From NCBI GenBank assembly GCA_003248805.1, contig QFQY01000033.1, forward strand, positions 1-52,144: a stretch of 52,144 nucleotides of DNA, in the 5' to 3' direction. A program made the position numbers and the translations under genes. The notes under the pieces were generated by a model. The model was not told where the DNA came from, ran no database searches, and saw only the letters and a list, made by a program, of their open reading frames with translations. Below are positions 23,000-31,482 of this stretch, in pieces. How positions within the stretch are numbered: the first letter of the stretch is position 1; each line of letters starts with the position of its first letter. This DNA is from Chelatococcus sp. GTDB taxonomy: Bacteria; Pseudomonadota; Alphaproteobacteria; Rhizobiales; Beijerinckiaceae.

Positions 23000-24766
23000 T
23001 CAGACCAGCTGCTTGCCCTCGGCGTCGATGATCTCGCCCGTATCGCCTTCGAAATCGGGCAGGATCATCTCGTTATGGGCCTTGCCGGAGGGGATCATCG
23101 GGAAGCAGTTCTCTTCCTTGGCGACGAGACAGTCGAAGATCACGGGCTTGGGCGTTTCGATCATTTCCATGATCGCCGCGTCGAGATCGGCGGGGTCCGA
23201 GCAGCGGATGCCGTGGCCGCCATAGGCTTCCGCGAGCTTCACGAAATCCGGCAGCGACTGGGAATAGCTCTCCGAATAGCGCCCGCCATGCAGCAGTTCC
23301 TGCCACTGGCGCACCATGCCCATGTACTCGTTGTTCAGGATGAAGACCTTGACCGGCAGCCGGTACTGCACGGCGGTCGACATCTCCTGCATGTTCATCA
23401 GGATCGAGGCCTCGCCGGCGACGTCGATGACCAGCGCCTTCGGATGCTTCATCTGCACGCCGATGGCCGCGGGCAGGCCGTAGCCCATCGTCCCGAGCCC
23501 GCCGGAGGTCATCCAGCGGTTGGGCTCCTGGAACTGGAGATACTGCGCCGCCCACATCTGGTGCTGGCCGACCTCGGTCGTGATGTAGGTGTCGCGGTCC
23601 TTGGTCAGCGCCTGCAGCCGCTCGAGTGCGTATTGCGGCTTGATGATGCTGTCCGAGCGCTTGTAGGCGAGGCTCTTGCGCGCCCGCCAGGCATCGATCT
23701 GCGTCCACCAGGCCGTCAGCGCGGTCTTGTCGACCTGCGGCGAGGTCTCGCGCCAGATCCGGACCATGTCCTCCAGCACATGCGCGCAATCGCCGACGAT
23801 GCCGATATCGACCTTGACGATCTTGTTGATCGAGGACGGGTCGATATCGATATGGATCTTCTTCGAGCGCGGCGAGAAGGCGTCGATCCGGCCGGTGATG
23901 CGATCGTCGAAGCGCGCGCCGATCGCGACCATGACGTCGCAGTCATGCATCGCGAGATTGGCCTCGTAGGTGCCGTGCATGCCGAGCATGCCGAGCCACT
24001 GCCTGTCGTCGGCCGGGAAGGCGCCGAGCCCCATCAGCGTCGAGGTGACGGGGAAGCCGGACAGCCGGGCCAGCTCGCGCAGCAGCGCCGAGGCGTGCGG
24101 CCCCGCATTGACGACGCCGCCGCCCGTGTAGAAGACCGGCTTCTTGGCGCCCGCGATCAGCTCGACCGCGGCCTTGATCTTGGCGAGATCGCCCTTGACC
24201 GTCGGCCGATAGGTGCGGTGCTGGTTGTCGCGCGGACGGCTGTAGCTGCCGGTCGCGAACTGAACGTCCTTCGGGATGTCGATGACGACGGGGCCCGGCC
24301 GGCCGCTCGAGGCGACATAGAAGGCCTCGTGCAGGATGCGCGGCAGGTCGGCGATGCTCTTCACCAGGTAGTTGTGCTTGGTGCAGGAGCGCGTGATGCC
24401 GACCGTGTCGCATTCCTGGAAGGCGTCGGAGCCGATCAGATGCGTCGGAACCTGCCCGGTGATGACGACGACGGGGATCGAATCGAGCAGCGCGTCCGCC
24501 AGGCCCGTGACGGCGTTCGTCGCGCCCGGACCGGAGGTGACGAGCACGCAGCCGACCTTGCCGGCGGCCGAGCGCGCATAGCCTTCCGCCGCATGGACCG
24601 CGCCCTGCTCGTGCCGCACCAGGACGTGCTTCACCTTGTTCTGCTGGAAGAGCGCGTCGTAGATCGGCAGCACCGCCCCGCCCGGATACCCGAACAGGTG
24701 CTCGACACCCTGGTCCTGAAGCGCGCGGACGACCATCTCGGCGCCGGTCATCGTCTCGCTCATCAT
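23000..24766 (-). CDS. ilvB: Acetolactate synthase large (catalytic) subunit
   Basis: This 588-residue ThDP- and FAD-dependent enzyme makes acetolactate and acetohydroxybutyrate, opening valine/leucine and isoleucine synthesis. Motifs: FGYPGGAVLPIYDAL near residue 22, the catalytic-glutamate region VRHEQGAVHAAEGYAR, the FAD segment GMLGMHGTYEANLAM, and the ThDP site GEASILMNMQEMSTA ending in NNEYMGMVRQWQ. The first of two adjacent ATG codons (24766) follows GGGAGAGA. Upstream lie an 11-residue Val/Ile leader peptide and a strong terminator hairpin. Its partner ilvN lies 1.5 kb downstream, separated by two other genes. Confidence 0.97.
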   Translation of the reverse strand: MMSETMTGAEMVVRALQDQGVEHLFGYPGGAVLPIYDALFQQNKVKHVLVRHEQGAVHAAEGYARSAAGKVGCVLVTSGPGATNAVTGLADALLDSIPVVVITGQVPTHLIGSDAFQECDTVGITRSCTKHNYLVKSIADLPRILHEAFYVASSGRPGPVVIDIPKDVQFATGSYSRPRDNQHRTYRPTVKGDLAKIKAAVELIAGAKKPVFYTGGGVVNAGPHASALLRELARLSGFPVTSTLMGLGAFPADDRQWLGMLGMHGTYEANLAMHDCDVMVAIGARFDDRITGRIDAFSPRSKKIHIDIDPSSINKIVKVDIGIVGDCAHVLEDMVRIWRETSPQVDKTALTAWWTQIDAWRARKSLAYKRSDSIIKPQYALERLQALTKDRDTYITTEVGQHQMWAAQYLQFQEPNRWMTSGGLGTMGYGLPAAIGVQMKHPKALVIDVAGEASILMNMQEMSTAVQYRLPVKVFILNNEYMGMVRQWQELLHGGRYSESYSQSLPDFVKLAEAYGGHGIRCSDPADLDAAIMEMIETPKPVIFDCLVAKEENCFPMIPSGKAHNEMILPDFEGDTGEIIDAEGKQLV

Positions 24767-24811
24767 TCTCTCCCTGCGGCTTGTTCTGTCTGGAGCTTGG
24801 AAAAAGGCAAT

Positions 24812-24834
24812 AAAAAAGGCCCTCGAAGGGGCCT
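24812..24834 (-). terminator. Attenuator terminator of ilvB
   Basis: On the minus strand AGGCCC-CTTCGA-GGGCCT is followed directly by TTTTTTATTG, a textbook intrinsic terminator. It lies between the leader peptide and the ilvB ribosome-binding site, so transcription that stops here would not reach ilvB. That is the hallmark of amino-acid attenuation. Confidence 0.9.
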
Positions 24835-24879
24835 GGGCATGCGCTGGCGTCGGGACGCCCGGTTTTGAACCCGGTCCCC

Positions 24880-24915
24880 CTACCAGCGCACCTTTACGAT
24901 AATGACCTTGCGCAT
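24880..24915 (-). CDS. ilvB leader peptide (11 residues, Val/Ile rich)
   Basis: The frame reads MRKVIIVKVRW and a TAG stop. Five of its eleven residues are valine or isoleucine, the products of the pathway that ilvB starts. GGAG lies about 11 bases upstream of the ATG. The region TGCGCTGG in its last codons pairs perfectly over eight bases with CCAGCGCA at 24840-24847, giving an early hairpin that competes with folding further down. The attenuator terminator follows about 45 bases after the stop. Placement, composition and the terminator together make this a confident attenuation leader. Confidence 0.85.
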   Translation of the reverse strand: MRKVIIVKVRW

Positions 24916-25093
24916 CGCGCAGCATTCTCCGACGAATTGGCGGGACGCTAGCCGAGACGCCACGCCCGGTCAAGCGCGACCCATGTCGCGCGACAGCCCG
25001 AGCGATATTGCACTGCCGCGAAAATCCGAGGGTGGGAACCAAGACTTTCTCAACAATGAGGCATTACGGTCGTCGGATCGGTCCGGGACGACG

Positions 25094-26554
25094 ATGCATC
25101 AGGAAGTCCACACAGAGAATATCGCCGCGAGGGCTCAGGCGCCGGAGGTCGCGGAACTGTTCGCCCGTTTCACCGCGCGAGCGGAGGGGCGGTCGGGCGT
25201 TCCCTACGAGGCGTTCTGCGACGAGGTCATGCCGGCCTTCGGCGTCGATCTCCTGATCGTGGAGCCCACCGGCACCGGCGACTACCTCTATACGCATTAC
25301 GGCCGCGAGATCGCCCGCTACTCCGCCGGCACCCGGCTCGGCGAGCGCGTCTCGGAAATGACGAAGCCGGTCGCGCGCTTCACCATCGACTGTTACGATC
25401 GCGCGCTCGCCACGGGCGAGGCGCTCTATACCGTCCACCGCTCCCGCGACACCGTCAGGGTCAGCATCTGGGAACGCTTGGTCATGCCGGCCACGGCGCG
25501 CGACGGCAGCCGCCATGTCATCGTCTTCAGCCGCCCGCTGCATTTCCACGAGGACCTGCTGCGCACGGTGCTGGACACCTCCCCCTCCGGCATCGTCGCG
25601 CTGAGGGCGGTCCGCGGGCCGGCTGGCGAGCTCGTCCGCACGCTGGTGCTCACCGCGAACCGCCGCGCCGCGGAGCTCGTCGGTCGCGCGGACGGCAGCC
25701 TTCTCGACGCCGACGCCCGTGAGAACCTGCCCTTCCTCACCGATGCGATGATCTGGCGGCGCTGTCTCCAGGTCATCGAGACGCGGCGCTCCGACATGAT
25801 CGAGACCTCGTTCCAGCGAGGCGGCGCGACGGTCTGGCTGCAGATCGCCGTCGCCGCGCTCGGCGACGGCCTGGTCCTGACGCTGACCGACGTCTCCGAC
25901 CTGATCATCGCCAACCAGACGCTGCAGTCGCGCGCCGCGACCCTGGCGCTCGAGATCGGCCGCGAGCGCGCCACCCGCCGGGCGCTTTCGGAGGACATCG
26001 CGCTCCGCGAGACGCGCGAGCAGGAACTGAGACGCCTCGCCGAGACCGACCCGCTGACGGCCCTGCTCAACCGGCGCTCCTTCACGGAAAAGGCCAACGC
26101 CGCGATCGCGGCCTGCGAGGATCGCGGGGAGGCGACCTCCATCGTCATCGTCGACCTCGACCGCTTCAAGAACATCAACGACAGCCATGGCCATGCCGCC
26201 GGCGACGCCGTGATCCGCGCCGTGGCCGATCTGCTGCTCGGCATGGTCCGCTCCGACCGCGATCTGGTGGGGCGCTTCGGCGGCGAGGAGTTCGCGATCC
26301 TGCTGCCCTGTGCCGATCTGTCGACCGCACGGCGCAGGGTCGAGCGGATCCGCGAGACGCTGGCGGTCCGCGCCTTGCCGGTCTCGGAGACGCTCTCGCT
26401 GACCGTCTCGGCGAGCTTCGGCATCGCCACCCGCCAGGCGGGGGAAACGCTCACGGCCTTCATCGACCGCGCCGACAGGGCGCTCTATCTGGCCAAGAGC
26501 GAGGGGCGCGACTGCGTGCGGATCGCCGAGCCGGTCGCCGCCGCCGCCGCCTGA
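25094..26554 (+). CDS. Diguanylate cyclase (GGDEF domain) with N-terminal sensor domains
   Basis: This 486-residue protein ends in a GGDEF domain: AETDPLTALLNRRSFTE starts it near residue 317, DLDRFKNINDSHGHAAGD binds substrate, and the active site reads RFGGEEF near residue 395, the active GGEEF form. An RXXD inhibitory site is not obvious. The N-terminal half holds a PAS-like domain of the type DLLIVEPTGTGDYLYTHYGREIARY, then a second PAS and a coiled linker LQSRAATLALEIGRERATRRALSED. There is no membrane segment. It makes cyclic di-GMP. The start MHQEVHTEN at 25094 is chosen; a longer frame runs back into the ilvB leader. Confidence 0.9.
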   Translation: MHQEVHTENIAARAQAPEVAELFARFTARAEGRSGVPYEAFCDEVMPAFGVDLLIVEPTGTGDYLYTHYGREIARYSAGTRLGERVSEMTKPVARFTIDCYDRALATGEALYTVHRSRDTVRVSIWERLVMPATARDGSRHVIVFSRPLHFHEDLLRTVLDTSPSGIVALRAVRGPAGELVRTLVLTANRRAAELVGRADGSLLDADARENLPFLTDAMIWRRCLQVIETRRSDMIETSFQRGGATVWLQIAVAALGDGLVLTLTDVSDLIIANQTLQSRAATLALEIGRERATRRALSEDIALRETREQELRRLAETDPLTALLNRRSFTEKANAAIAACEDRGEATSIVIVDLDRFKNINDSHGHAAGDAVIRAVADLLLGMVRSDRDLVGRFGGEEFAILLPCADLSTARRRVERIRETLAVRALPVSETLSLTVSASFGIATRQAGETLTAFIDRADRALYLAKSEGRDCVRIAEPVAAAAA

Positions 26555-26612
26555 CCCGCCACATCCCAGCCGAAGCAGCCTGACCCGGCCTGACGCCGGC
26601 CACCGAGGGGCC

Positions 26613-27200
26613 ATGGAACAAGCCGACCCGCAACAGCTCTTCACCCACGTCCGCATCGTCATGGGCATGGTGATCGGCCTCGGCATCACGCGCCTGCTCG
26701 CGGGCGTCGCCGTCTTCATCCAGCACCCGCACCGCCACCGCGTCTCGGCCATCCACATGATGTGGGTCGCCTCGATCCTGCTGGAACTGATCCTGTTCTG
26801 GTGGTGGGAATTCCAGCTCTCGCGCATGCCGCTGTGGAATTTCGGGGTCTTCCTGTTCCTCGTCGGCTATGCCGTCGTGCTGTTCATGCTGTCGACCCTG
26901 CTCTTTCCGGACAGCATTTCGGAATACAGCGGCTACGAGGACTTCTTCATCAAGCGCCGCCGGTGGTTCTTCGGGCTTCTGGCGGCGACGTTCTTCTTCG
27001 ACATCGCCGATACGATCATCAAGGGGCAGGAGCATTGGAGCCGGCTGAGCGGCGACTATCTGCTGCAGGTGCCCATCGGGCTCGTGCTGTGCCTCGTGGG
27101 CTGCCTGTCCACCCGGCGCACGGTGCAGCTCTCGATCGTGCTGCTCCACATCGCCTATCAGCTCTACTGGACCGTGCGGGTCTTCTACACCATGCCGTAA
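26613..27200 (+). CDS. Conserved multi-span membrane protein, function unknown
   Basis: The 195-residue product has about five or six hydrophobic helices, for example IVMGMVIGLGITRLLAGVAVF near residue 15, IHMMWVASILLELILFWWWEF and FFGLLAATFFFDIADTII. A short soluble segment EYSGYEDFFIKRRRW separates the two halves. It follows the diguanylate cyclase by 58 bases on the same strand and could be co-transcribed. No enzymatic motif is seen, and I recognise no named family. Confidence 0.72.
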   Translation: MEQADPQQLFTHVRIVMGMVIGLGITRLLAGVAVFIQHPHRHRVSAIHMMWVASILLELILFWWWEFQLSRMPLWNFGVFLFLVGYAVVLFMLSTLLFPDSISEYSGYEDFFIKRRRWFFGLLAATFFFDIADTIIKGQEHWSRLSGDYLLQVPIGLVLCLVGCLSTRRTVQLSIVLLHIAYQLYWTVRVFYTMP

Positions 27201-27220
27201 TGGATGGCGGCGCGCTCGGC

Positions 27221-27280
27221 CGGCCAAGTCCCAAGCGGCCAGGTCCCAAGCGGCCAAGTCCGAGGCGGCCAGACCCGGAG
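27221..27280. repeat. Tandem repeat, four copies of a 15-base unit
   Basis: The units at 27221, 27236, 27251 and 27266 each begin CGGCCA and read approximately CGGCCAAGTCCCAAG. The first two differ by one base and the last is the most diverged. The array lies between the convergent membrane-protein and miaA genes, directly after the miaA stop. On the minus strand one frame reads repeated DLAAW-like pentapeptides, but no gene is assigned there. Confidence 0.8.
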
Positions 27281-27285
27281 CCGCG

Positions 27286-28215
27286 TCAGCGCCCGTCGAG
27301 CCGGCGCAGGGCGAATTCCATCGCCTCCTCCGGCCGCACGGCCTCCCAGTCCGGCATCTGGTGGCGGAACCAGGTGACCTGCCGCTTCGCATAGGCCCGG
27401 GTGTCGGCCTGCCCGCGCGCGACCGCCTCGTCCAGCGGGATCAGACCGTCGAGATGCGCGATCAGCCCCGGCACGCCATGGGCCCGCATGACCGGCAGCA
27501 GCGGGTCGAGGCGGCGCTCGCGCAGCCGCGCGACCTCGTCCAGCGCGCCCTGCTCCATCATCGCATGAAAGCGAGCGTCGATACGCGCCCGCACCGCCTC
27601 GCGGCCGGGATCGACGAAGAGCCTCAGCAACGGCACGCCGCTCAGCACGCCCGGCACCCGCTCGCCCTGGAAATCCGCGAGCGAGCGCCCCGTCGCGAGG
27701 ATGACCTCCAGCGCGCGCATGATGCGCAGCCGGTCGCTCGGCCGCAGGCGCTGCGCCATTGCGGGATCGCGCCGGCCGAGCTCCTCATGCAGCGCCGCCG
27801 TCTCCAGACCGTCCGCGCGCTCCCGGAACGCCGCCCGCACCGCGTCCGGCACGGGAGGGATCGGCGAAAGCCCCTCCGTCAGTGCCTTGAAATAGAGCCC
27901 GGTACCGCCGACGATGACCGGCAGGGACCCGGCGCCGCGCAGCTCGGCGAGGACGGCCGCGACCTCTTCGGCATGGCGCATCACGGAGTGGTTCACCGCC
28001 CCGTCGACATGCCCGTAGAGCCGGTGGGGCGCACTCGCTTCCTCCGCTTCGGTCGGGCGCGCGGTCAGGACCCTGAGGTCGCGATAGACCTGCATCGAAT
28101 CGGCGTTGACGACGGTACCGCCCATGCGTCGCGCGATCCCGACTGCGAGGGCCGACTTGCCGCTCGCGGTCGGACCTGCGATGAGCACGGCCCTGATCGT
28201 CCCGCTTCCCGTCAC
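27286..28215 (-). CDS. miaA: tRNA dimethylallyltransferase
   Basis: MiaA adds a dimethylallyl group to adenosine 37 of tRNAs reading codons that start with U. The 309-residue form has the P-loop LIAGPTASGKSALAV near the start, VVNADSMQVYRDLRVLTARPT, the active-site VGGTGLYFKAL and RLRPSDRLRIMRALEV, and the C-terminal FRHQMPDW. The GTG at 28215 has GAGAGG upstream; another GTG at 28248 has GGAG and would overlap the serB start region by 16 bases. The two genes are divergent and share a very short or overlapping 5' region. Confidence 0.94.
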   Translation of the reverse strand: MTGSGTIRAVLIAGPTASGKSALAVGIARRMGGTVVNADSMQVYRDLRVLTARPTEAEEASAPHRLYGHVDGAVNHSVMRHAEEVAAVLAELRGAGSLPVIVGGTGLYFKALTEGLSPIPPVPDAVRAAFRERADGLETAALHEELGRRDPAMAQRLRPSDRLRIMRALEVILATGRSLADFQGERVPGVLSGVPLLRLFVDPGREAVRARIDARFHAMMEQGALDEVARLRERRLDPLLPVMRAHGVPGLIAHLDGLIPLDEAVARGQADTRAYAKRQVTWFRHQMPDWEAVRPEEAMEFALRRLDGR

Positions 28216-28232
28216 CTCGCCCGGCCTCTCAC

Positions 28233-29120
28233 ATGCTCGTTGCGACACTCGTCTCCGCTCCCGGCCAGGCTCTCGTCCAGCCCAGCCTCCTGCAGCGCCT
28301 CGCCGCGGCCGTCCCCGGCGCGACCGGAACGGACATGCTGCATGACGGCATCGCGGGCGACGTCTTCGCGGATGGCGGCGACGCGCGCAAGCTCGAAGCG
28401 CTGATCCGGGCAGAACTCGCCGGCGCGCCGGTCGATATCCTGGTGCAGCCGGCGGCGACGCGGCGCAAGGCGCTGTTCCTCGCCGACATGGATTCGACCA
28501 TGATCGGCCAGGAATGCATCGACGAGCTGGCCGCCTATGTCGGCCTCAAGGACAAGGTCGCCGGCATCACCGAGCGCGCCATGCGTGGCGAGATCGCCTT
28601 CGAGCCGGCCCTGCGCGAGCGCGTCGCCTTGCTGAAGGGCGTGCGGCTCGCGGTCGTCGACGAGATCCTCGCCAAGCGCATCAGCCTGACCCCGGGCGGC
28701 CAGGCGCTCATCCGCACCATGCGCGCGAACGGCGCCTATACCGCGCTCGTCTCGGGCGGCTTCACGGTCTTCACCGGCCCGATCAGCGCCGAGATCGGCT
28801 TCGACGAGCATCGCTCGAACCATCTCATCGCCGATGCCGGCATCCTGACCGGCGAGGTGGGCGAGCCCATCCTCGGCCGCCAGGCCAAGCTCGACACGCT
28901 GCTGGAATTGCGCGCGCGGCTCGGCCTCACGCCGTCCGGCACCATGGCGGTGGGCGACGGCGCCAACGACCTCGCCATGCTGGGCGAGGCCGGGCTCGGC
29001 GTCGCCTTCCGCGCCAAGCCCGCCGTGGCGGAAGCCGCCGACGCCCGCCTGGACCATGCCGACCTCACCGCCCTGCTCTACGCCCAGGGCTACAAGGGCA
29101 CGGATATCGTCCGGCACTAG
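28233..29120 (+). CDS. serB: Phosphoserine phosphatase
   Basis: SerB removes phosphate from phosphoserine in the last step of serine synthesis. The 295-residue protein has a variable N-terminal domain (residues 1-80) and a HAD-superfamily core with the nucleophile motif FLADMDSTMIGQECIDE near residue 85, the cap, ALVSGGFTVFT with the second catalytic residue, and GDGANDLAMLGEAGLGVAF with the metal-binding aspartate. All catalytic motifs are intact. It is divergent from miaA, and no clear ribosome-binding site precedes the ATG. Confidence 0.95.
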   Translation: MLVATLVSAPGQALVQPSLLQRLAAAVPGATGTDMLHDGIAGDVFADGGDARKLEALIRAELAGAPVDILVQPAATRRKALFLADMDSTMIGQECIDELAAYVGLKDKVAGITERAMRGEIAFEPALRERVALLKGVRLAVVDEILAKRISLTPGGQALIRTMRANGAYTALVSGGFTVFTGPISAEIGFDEHRSNHLIADAGILTGEVGEPILGRQAKLDTLLELRARLGLTPSGTMAVGDGANDLAMLGEAGLGVAFRAKPAVAEAADARLDHADLTALLYAQGYKGTDIVRH

Positions 29121-29174
29121 GCTATCGGCTTTTCCCGAGAACCGCGCGCCACTTTTCGGGCCGATGCTCCAGCC

Positions 29175-29516
29175 TCAGTCGACGATGAAGAGCTTCGCGC
29201 CCGTTTTGGTGGCCGAGCGATGCGCCTCCGCGCCGTCGGCGACCTGATAGCTCATGCCGGCCTTGAGCGGCATCACCCGTCCGTCGGCGAGCGTGGTCTC
29301 CATCTCGCCTTCGAGGCAGAGGATGATGTGGCCCTTCGAGCACCAGTGATCCGCGACATAGCCGGGGGAATACTCGACCATGCGGACGCGGATGCGGTTG
29401 TCCTCCGGCCCGAAATGCTGCGTCCGCCAGATGGCCTCGCCGGCATCGCCCGCGTGACGCTCGGGCGCGACCGTCGACCAGTCGGTCGTGACGAAGGGGA
29501 TTTCGGCGATCTTCAC
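29175..29516 (-). CDS. Small cupin protein (DHCW-type motif)
   Basis: The 113-residue protein is a single cupin barrel. It has VADHWCSKGHIILCLEGEMETTL, whose D-H-W-C and following histidine match the DHCW cupin group, and an outer strand with VADGAEAHRSATKTGAKLFIVD. Metal ligands are probably the two histidines and a glutamate in this region. Its partner or substrate is unknown. The start MKIAEIPFVTTDW is at 29516; downstream on this strand lies the serB 3' end (convergent), with a short AT-poor gap between them. Confidence 0.82.
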   Translation of the reverse strand: MKIAEIPFVTTDWSTVAPERHAGDAGEAIWRTQHFGPEDNRIRVRMVEYSPGYVADHWCSKGHIILCLEGEMETTLADGRVMPLKAGMSYQVADGAEAHRSATKTGAKLFIVD

Positions 29517-29557
29517 GGGTATCTTCTCCGGCCTGGCCGCGACGCGGCATCGCGGGC

Positions 29558-29588
29558 AAAAAAAGGGCGGCCCCTCGGGACCGCCCTT
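29558..29588 (-). terminator. Intrinsic terminator after degP
   Basis: On the minus strand AAGGGCGG and CCGCCCTT form an eight-pair stem around GTCCCGAGGGG-like loop sequence, followed by a run of seven T. It lies 20 bases after the degP stop and before the cupin gene, so it ends the hflK-hflC-DUF2065-degP transcript. Confidence 0.9.
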
Positions 29589-29609
29589 CGATCATGAAGC
29601 GATGACCGC

Positions 29610-31118
29610 TCAGTTCACCGCGACGGCGACGAAGCGAACCTCGCCCTGCCCGTTCGAGACCAGCAGGAGGGCGGACTTCTTGCCCTCCTTCTTGATCGCG
29701 TCGATGCGCTTGGTGACGTCCTCCGGAGAGTTCACCGGCTCCTGCCCAACCTCGACGATCAGCTCGCCGGCCATGATGCGCTTGTCGGCGGCGTTGGAGT
29801 TCGGATCGACCTTGGTGATCACCACGCCCTTGAGGTCGTCCTTGATGCTGTAGCGCTTCCGGAGTTCCTCGGTCTGCGGCGAGAATTCGAGGCCGAGCGC
29901 GGCCGTGACGGCGGGCTTCGCCGGCTCCGCCGGCGTGCGGCTCGAGGCCGGCTGCACCTTCTCGCCATCCTCCAGGCGCCCGAGCTTGACGGTCTTCACC
30001 ATCTCCTTGCCCTTGCGGACGATGTCCACGGCCACGTCCTTGCCGACAGGCGTGGCGGCGACGATGCGCGGCAGGTCGCGCGAATCCTTCACCTCCTTGC
30101 CGTCGAACTTCAGGATCACGTCGCCCGTCTCGAGGCCGGCCGGCTTGCCGGGGCCCTTCTCGTCGACGCCCGCGATCAGCGCGCCGCGCGCCGTGCCGAG
30201 CCCGAGGGCCTCGGCGGTGGCGTCGTCCACCGTCTGGATGCGCACGCCGAGCCAGCCGCGGCGCGTCTCGCCGAACTCGCGCAGCTGCGCCACGATGTTG
30301 CTCGCGAGCGAGGACGGCACGGCGAAGCCGATGCCGACCGAGCCGCCGGTCGGCGACAGGATCGCGGTGTTGATGCCGATCACCTCCCCGGCCATGTTGA
30401 ACAGCGGGCCGCCGGAGTTGCCCTTGTTGATGGCCGCGTCGGTCTGGATATAGGTGTCGTAGGGACCCTGGTTGATGTCGCGGTTCCGGGCCGAGACGAT
30501 GCCGGAGGATACCGAGCCGCCGAGCCCGAACGGGTTGCCGATCGCCATCACCGGATCGCCGATGCGGGCGGCATCCGAATCGCCGAACTTCACGAAGGGC
30601 AGCGGCTTGTCGTGCTTCACCCGCAGCACGGCGAGGTCGACCTTCGTGTCCTTGCCGATGACCTCGGCCTTGAGGCGAAGGCCGCTGTTGAAGATCACGG
30701 TGATCTCGTTGGCGTCGCCGATGACGTGGTTGTTCGTCACCACGATGCCCGAGGGATCGATCACGAAGCCCGAGCCGGCCGACTGCGAACGGCGCTGCTG
30801 CGGCGCCTGACGCTCGCCCTGCTGGTTGCGGCGGTTGAAGAACTCCTCGAACAGGTCGCCGAAGGGCGTATCCGGTCCGAGCTGCGGCAGTTGCGGCAGG
30901 TTGCGGCCGCGCGTGTCGCTGGTGGTCACCGCGGAGATGTTGACCACGGCCGGCATCACGCGCTCGGCGAGATCGGCCAGCGAGACGTGCCCCTGCAGGA
31001 TCGCGGTGGCGTTCTGCGCCGATGCGGGGCCCGGTGCGCCCAGCAGCGCGAGGCCGGCCACGCCCGCGACCAGCGCGGCACGCAGGGTCGAGGCGGTGGA
31101 AACGGGCTTCGATGCCAT
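29610..31118 (-). CDS. degP: DegP/HtrA-family periplasmic serine protease (Do type)
   Basis: The 502-residue protease clears or refolds damaged periplasmic proteins. A signal peptide (TLRAALVAGVAGLALLG, cleavage near ASAQ) is followed by a trypsin-like domain with the triad histidine in VVTNNHVIGD (about residue 131), aspartate in KVDLAVLRV (about 161) and serine in KGNSGGPL (about 235). Two PDZ domains follow, around residues 280-370 and 400-500 (LGLEFSPQTEELRKRY). Start at 31118 (MASKPVSTAS) with GAGG upstream. Downstream of DUF2065 and hflC on the same strand, as in many alphaproteobacteria. Confidence 0.95.
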   Translation of the reverse strand: MASKPVSTASTLRAALVAGVAGLALLGAPGPASAQNATAILQGHVSLADLAERVMPAVVNISAVTTSDTRGRNLPQLPQLGPDTPFGDLFEEFFNRRNQQGERQAPQQRRSQSAGSGFVIDPSGIVVTNNHVIGDANEITVIFNSGLRLKAEVIGKDTKVDLAVLRVKHDKPLPFVKFGDSDAARIGDPVMAIGNPFGLGGSVSSGIVSARNRDINQGPYDTYIQTDAAINKGNSGGPLFNMAGEVIGINTAILSPTGGSVGIGFAVPSSLASNIVAQLREFGETRRGWLGVRIQTVDDATAEALGLGTARGALIAGVDEKGPGKPAGLETGDVILKFDGKEVKDSRDLPRIVAATPVGKDVAVDIVRKGKEMVKTVKLGRLEDGEKVQPASSRTPAEPAKPAVTAALGLEFSPQTEELRKRYSIKDDLKGVVITKVDPNSNAADKRIMAGELIVEVGQEPVNSPEDVTKRIDAIKKEGKKSALLLVSNGQGEVRFVAVAVN

Positions 31119-31278
31119 CTGTGGTCCTCGTGACGAAAGAGAAAGGCCGGATCGGCGGCCATGAAGCATGGTGCCGAATTCAACCGCCAAATGCGGCGGA
31201 AGGGCGACACACGATCATGTCATCGAACACGAAGCCGTGCATCTGCTTTCGCGGATGCGGCCGCGTCGCGGCCCGCCC

Positions 31279-31464
31279 TCAGTGCCGGGCGAGCCAGACG
31301 ATGACCACGCCCAGCACCGCCGAGGCGATCCCGATCAAGCGCATGCGGTCGGCCGGCGTCTCCGCCGCGCTGCGCAAGGCGTCCTTGGCGAGGTTGGGGA
31401 TCGCCGCGAACAGCAGGCCTTCGATGGCGAAGACGAGGCCGAGCGCCGCGATGAAATCCAGCAT
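31279..31464 (-). CDS. DUF2065 small membrane protein
   Basis: The 61-residue protein has two hydrophobic segments, LDFIAALGLVFAIEGLLFAAI and LIGIASAVLGVVIVWLARH, separated by a charged loop with PADRMR, which is the DUF2065 pattern. It lies 18 bases after hflC, and in many proteobacteria DUF2065 genes travel with hflKC or nearby. A gap of 160 bases without another gene separates it from degP. Its function is not known, but the conserved location suggests a link to the HflKC complex. Confidence 0.85.
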   Translation of the reverse strand: MLDFIAALGLVFAIEGLLFAAIPNLAKDALRSAAETPADRMRLIGIASAVLGVVIVWLARH

Positions 31465-31482
31465 GCGCGACGCTCGTCTCGG

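Noticed and set aside
29121..29165. A possible terminator between serB and the cupin gene
   Set aside because: The inverted repeats ATCGGC/GCCGAT and CCCGA/TCGGG overlap each other and leave an uneven stem; no clean terminator can be drawn.
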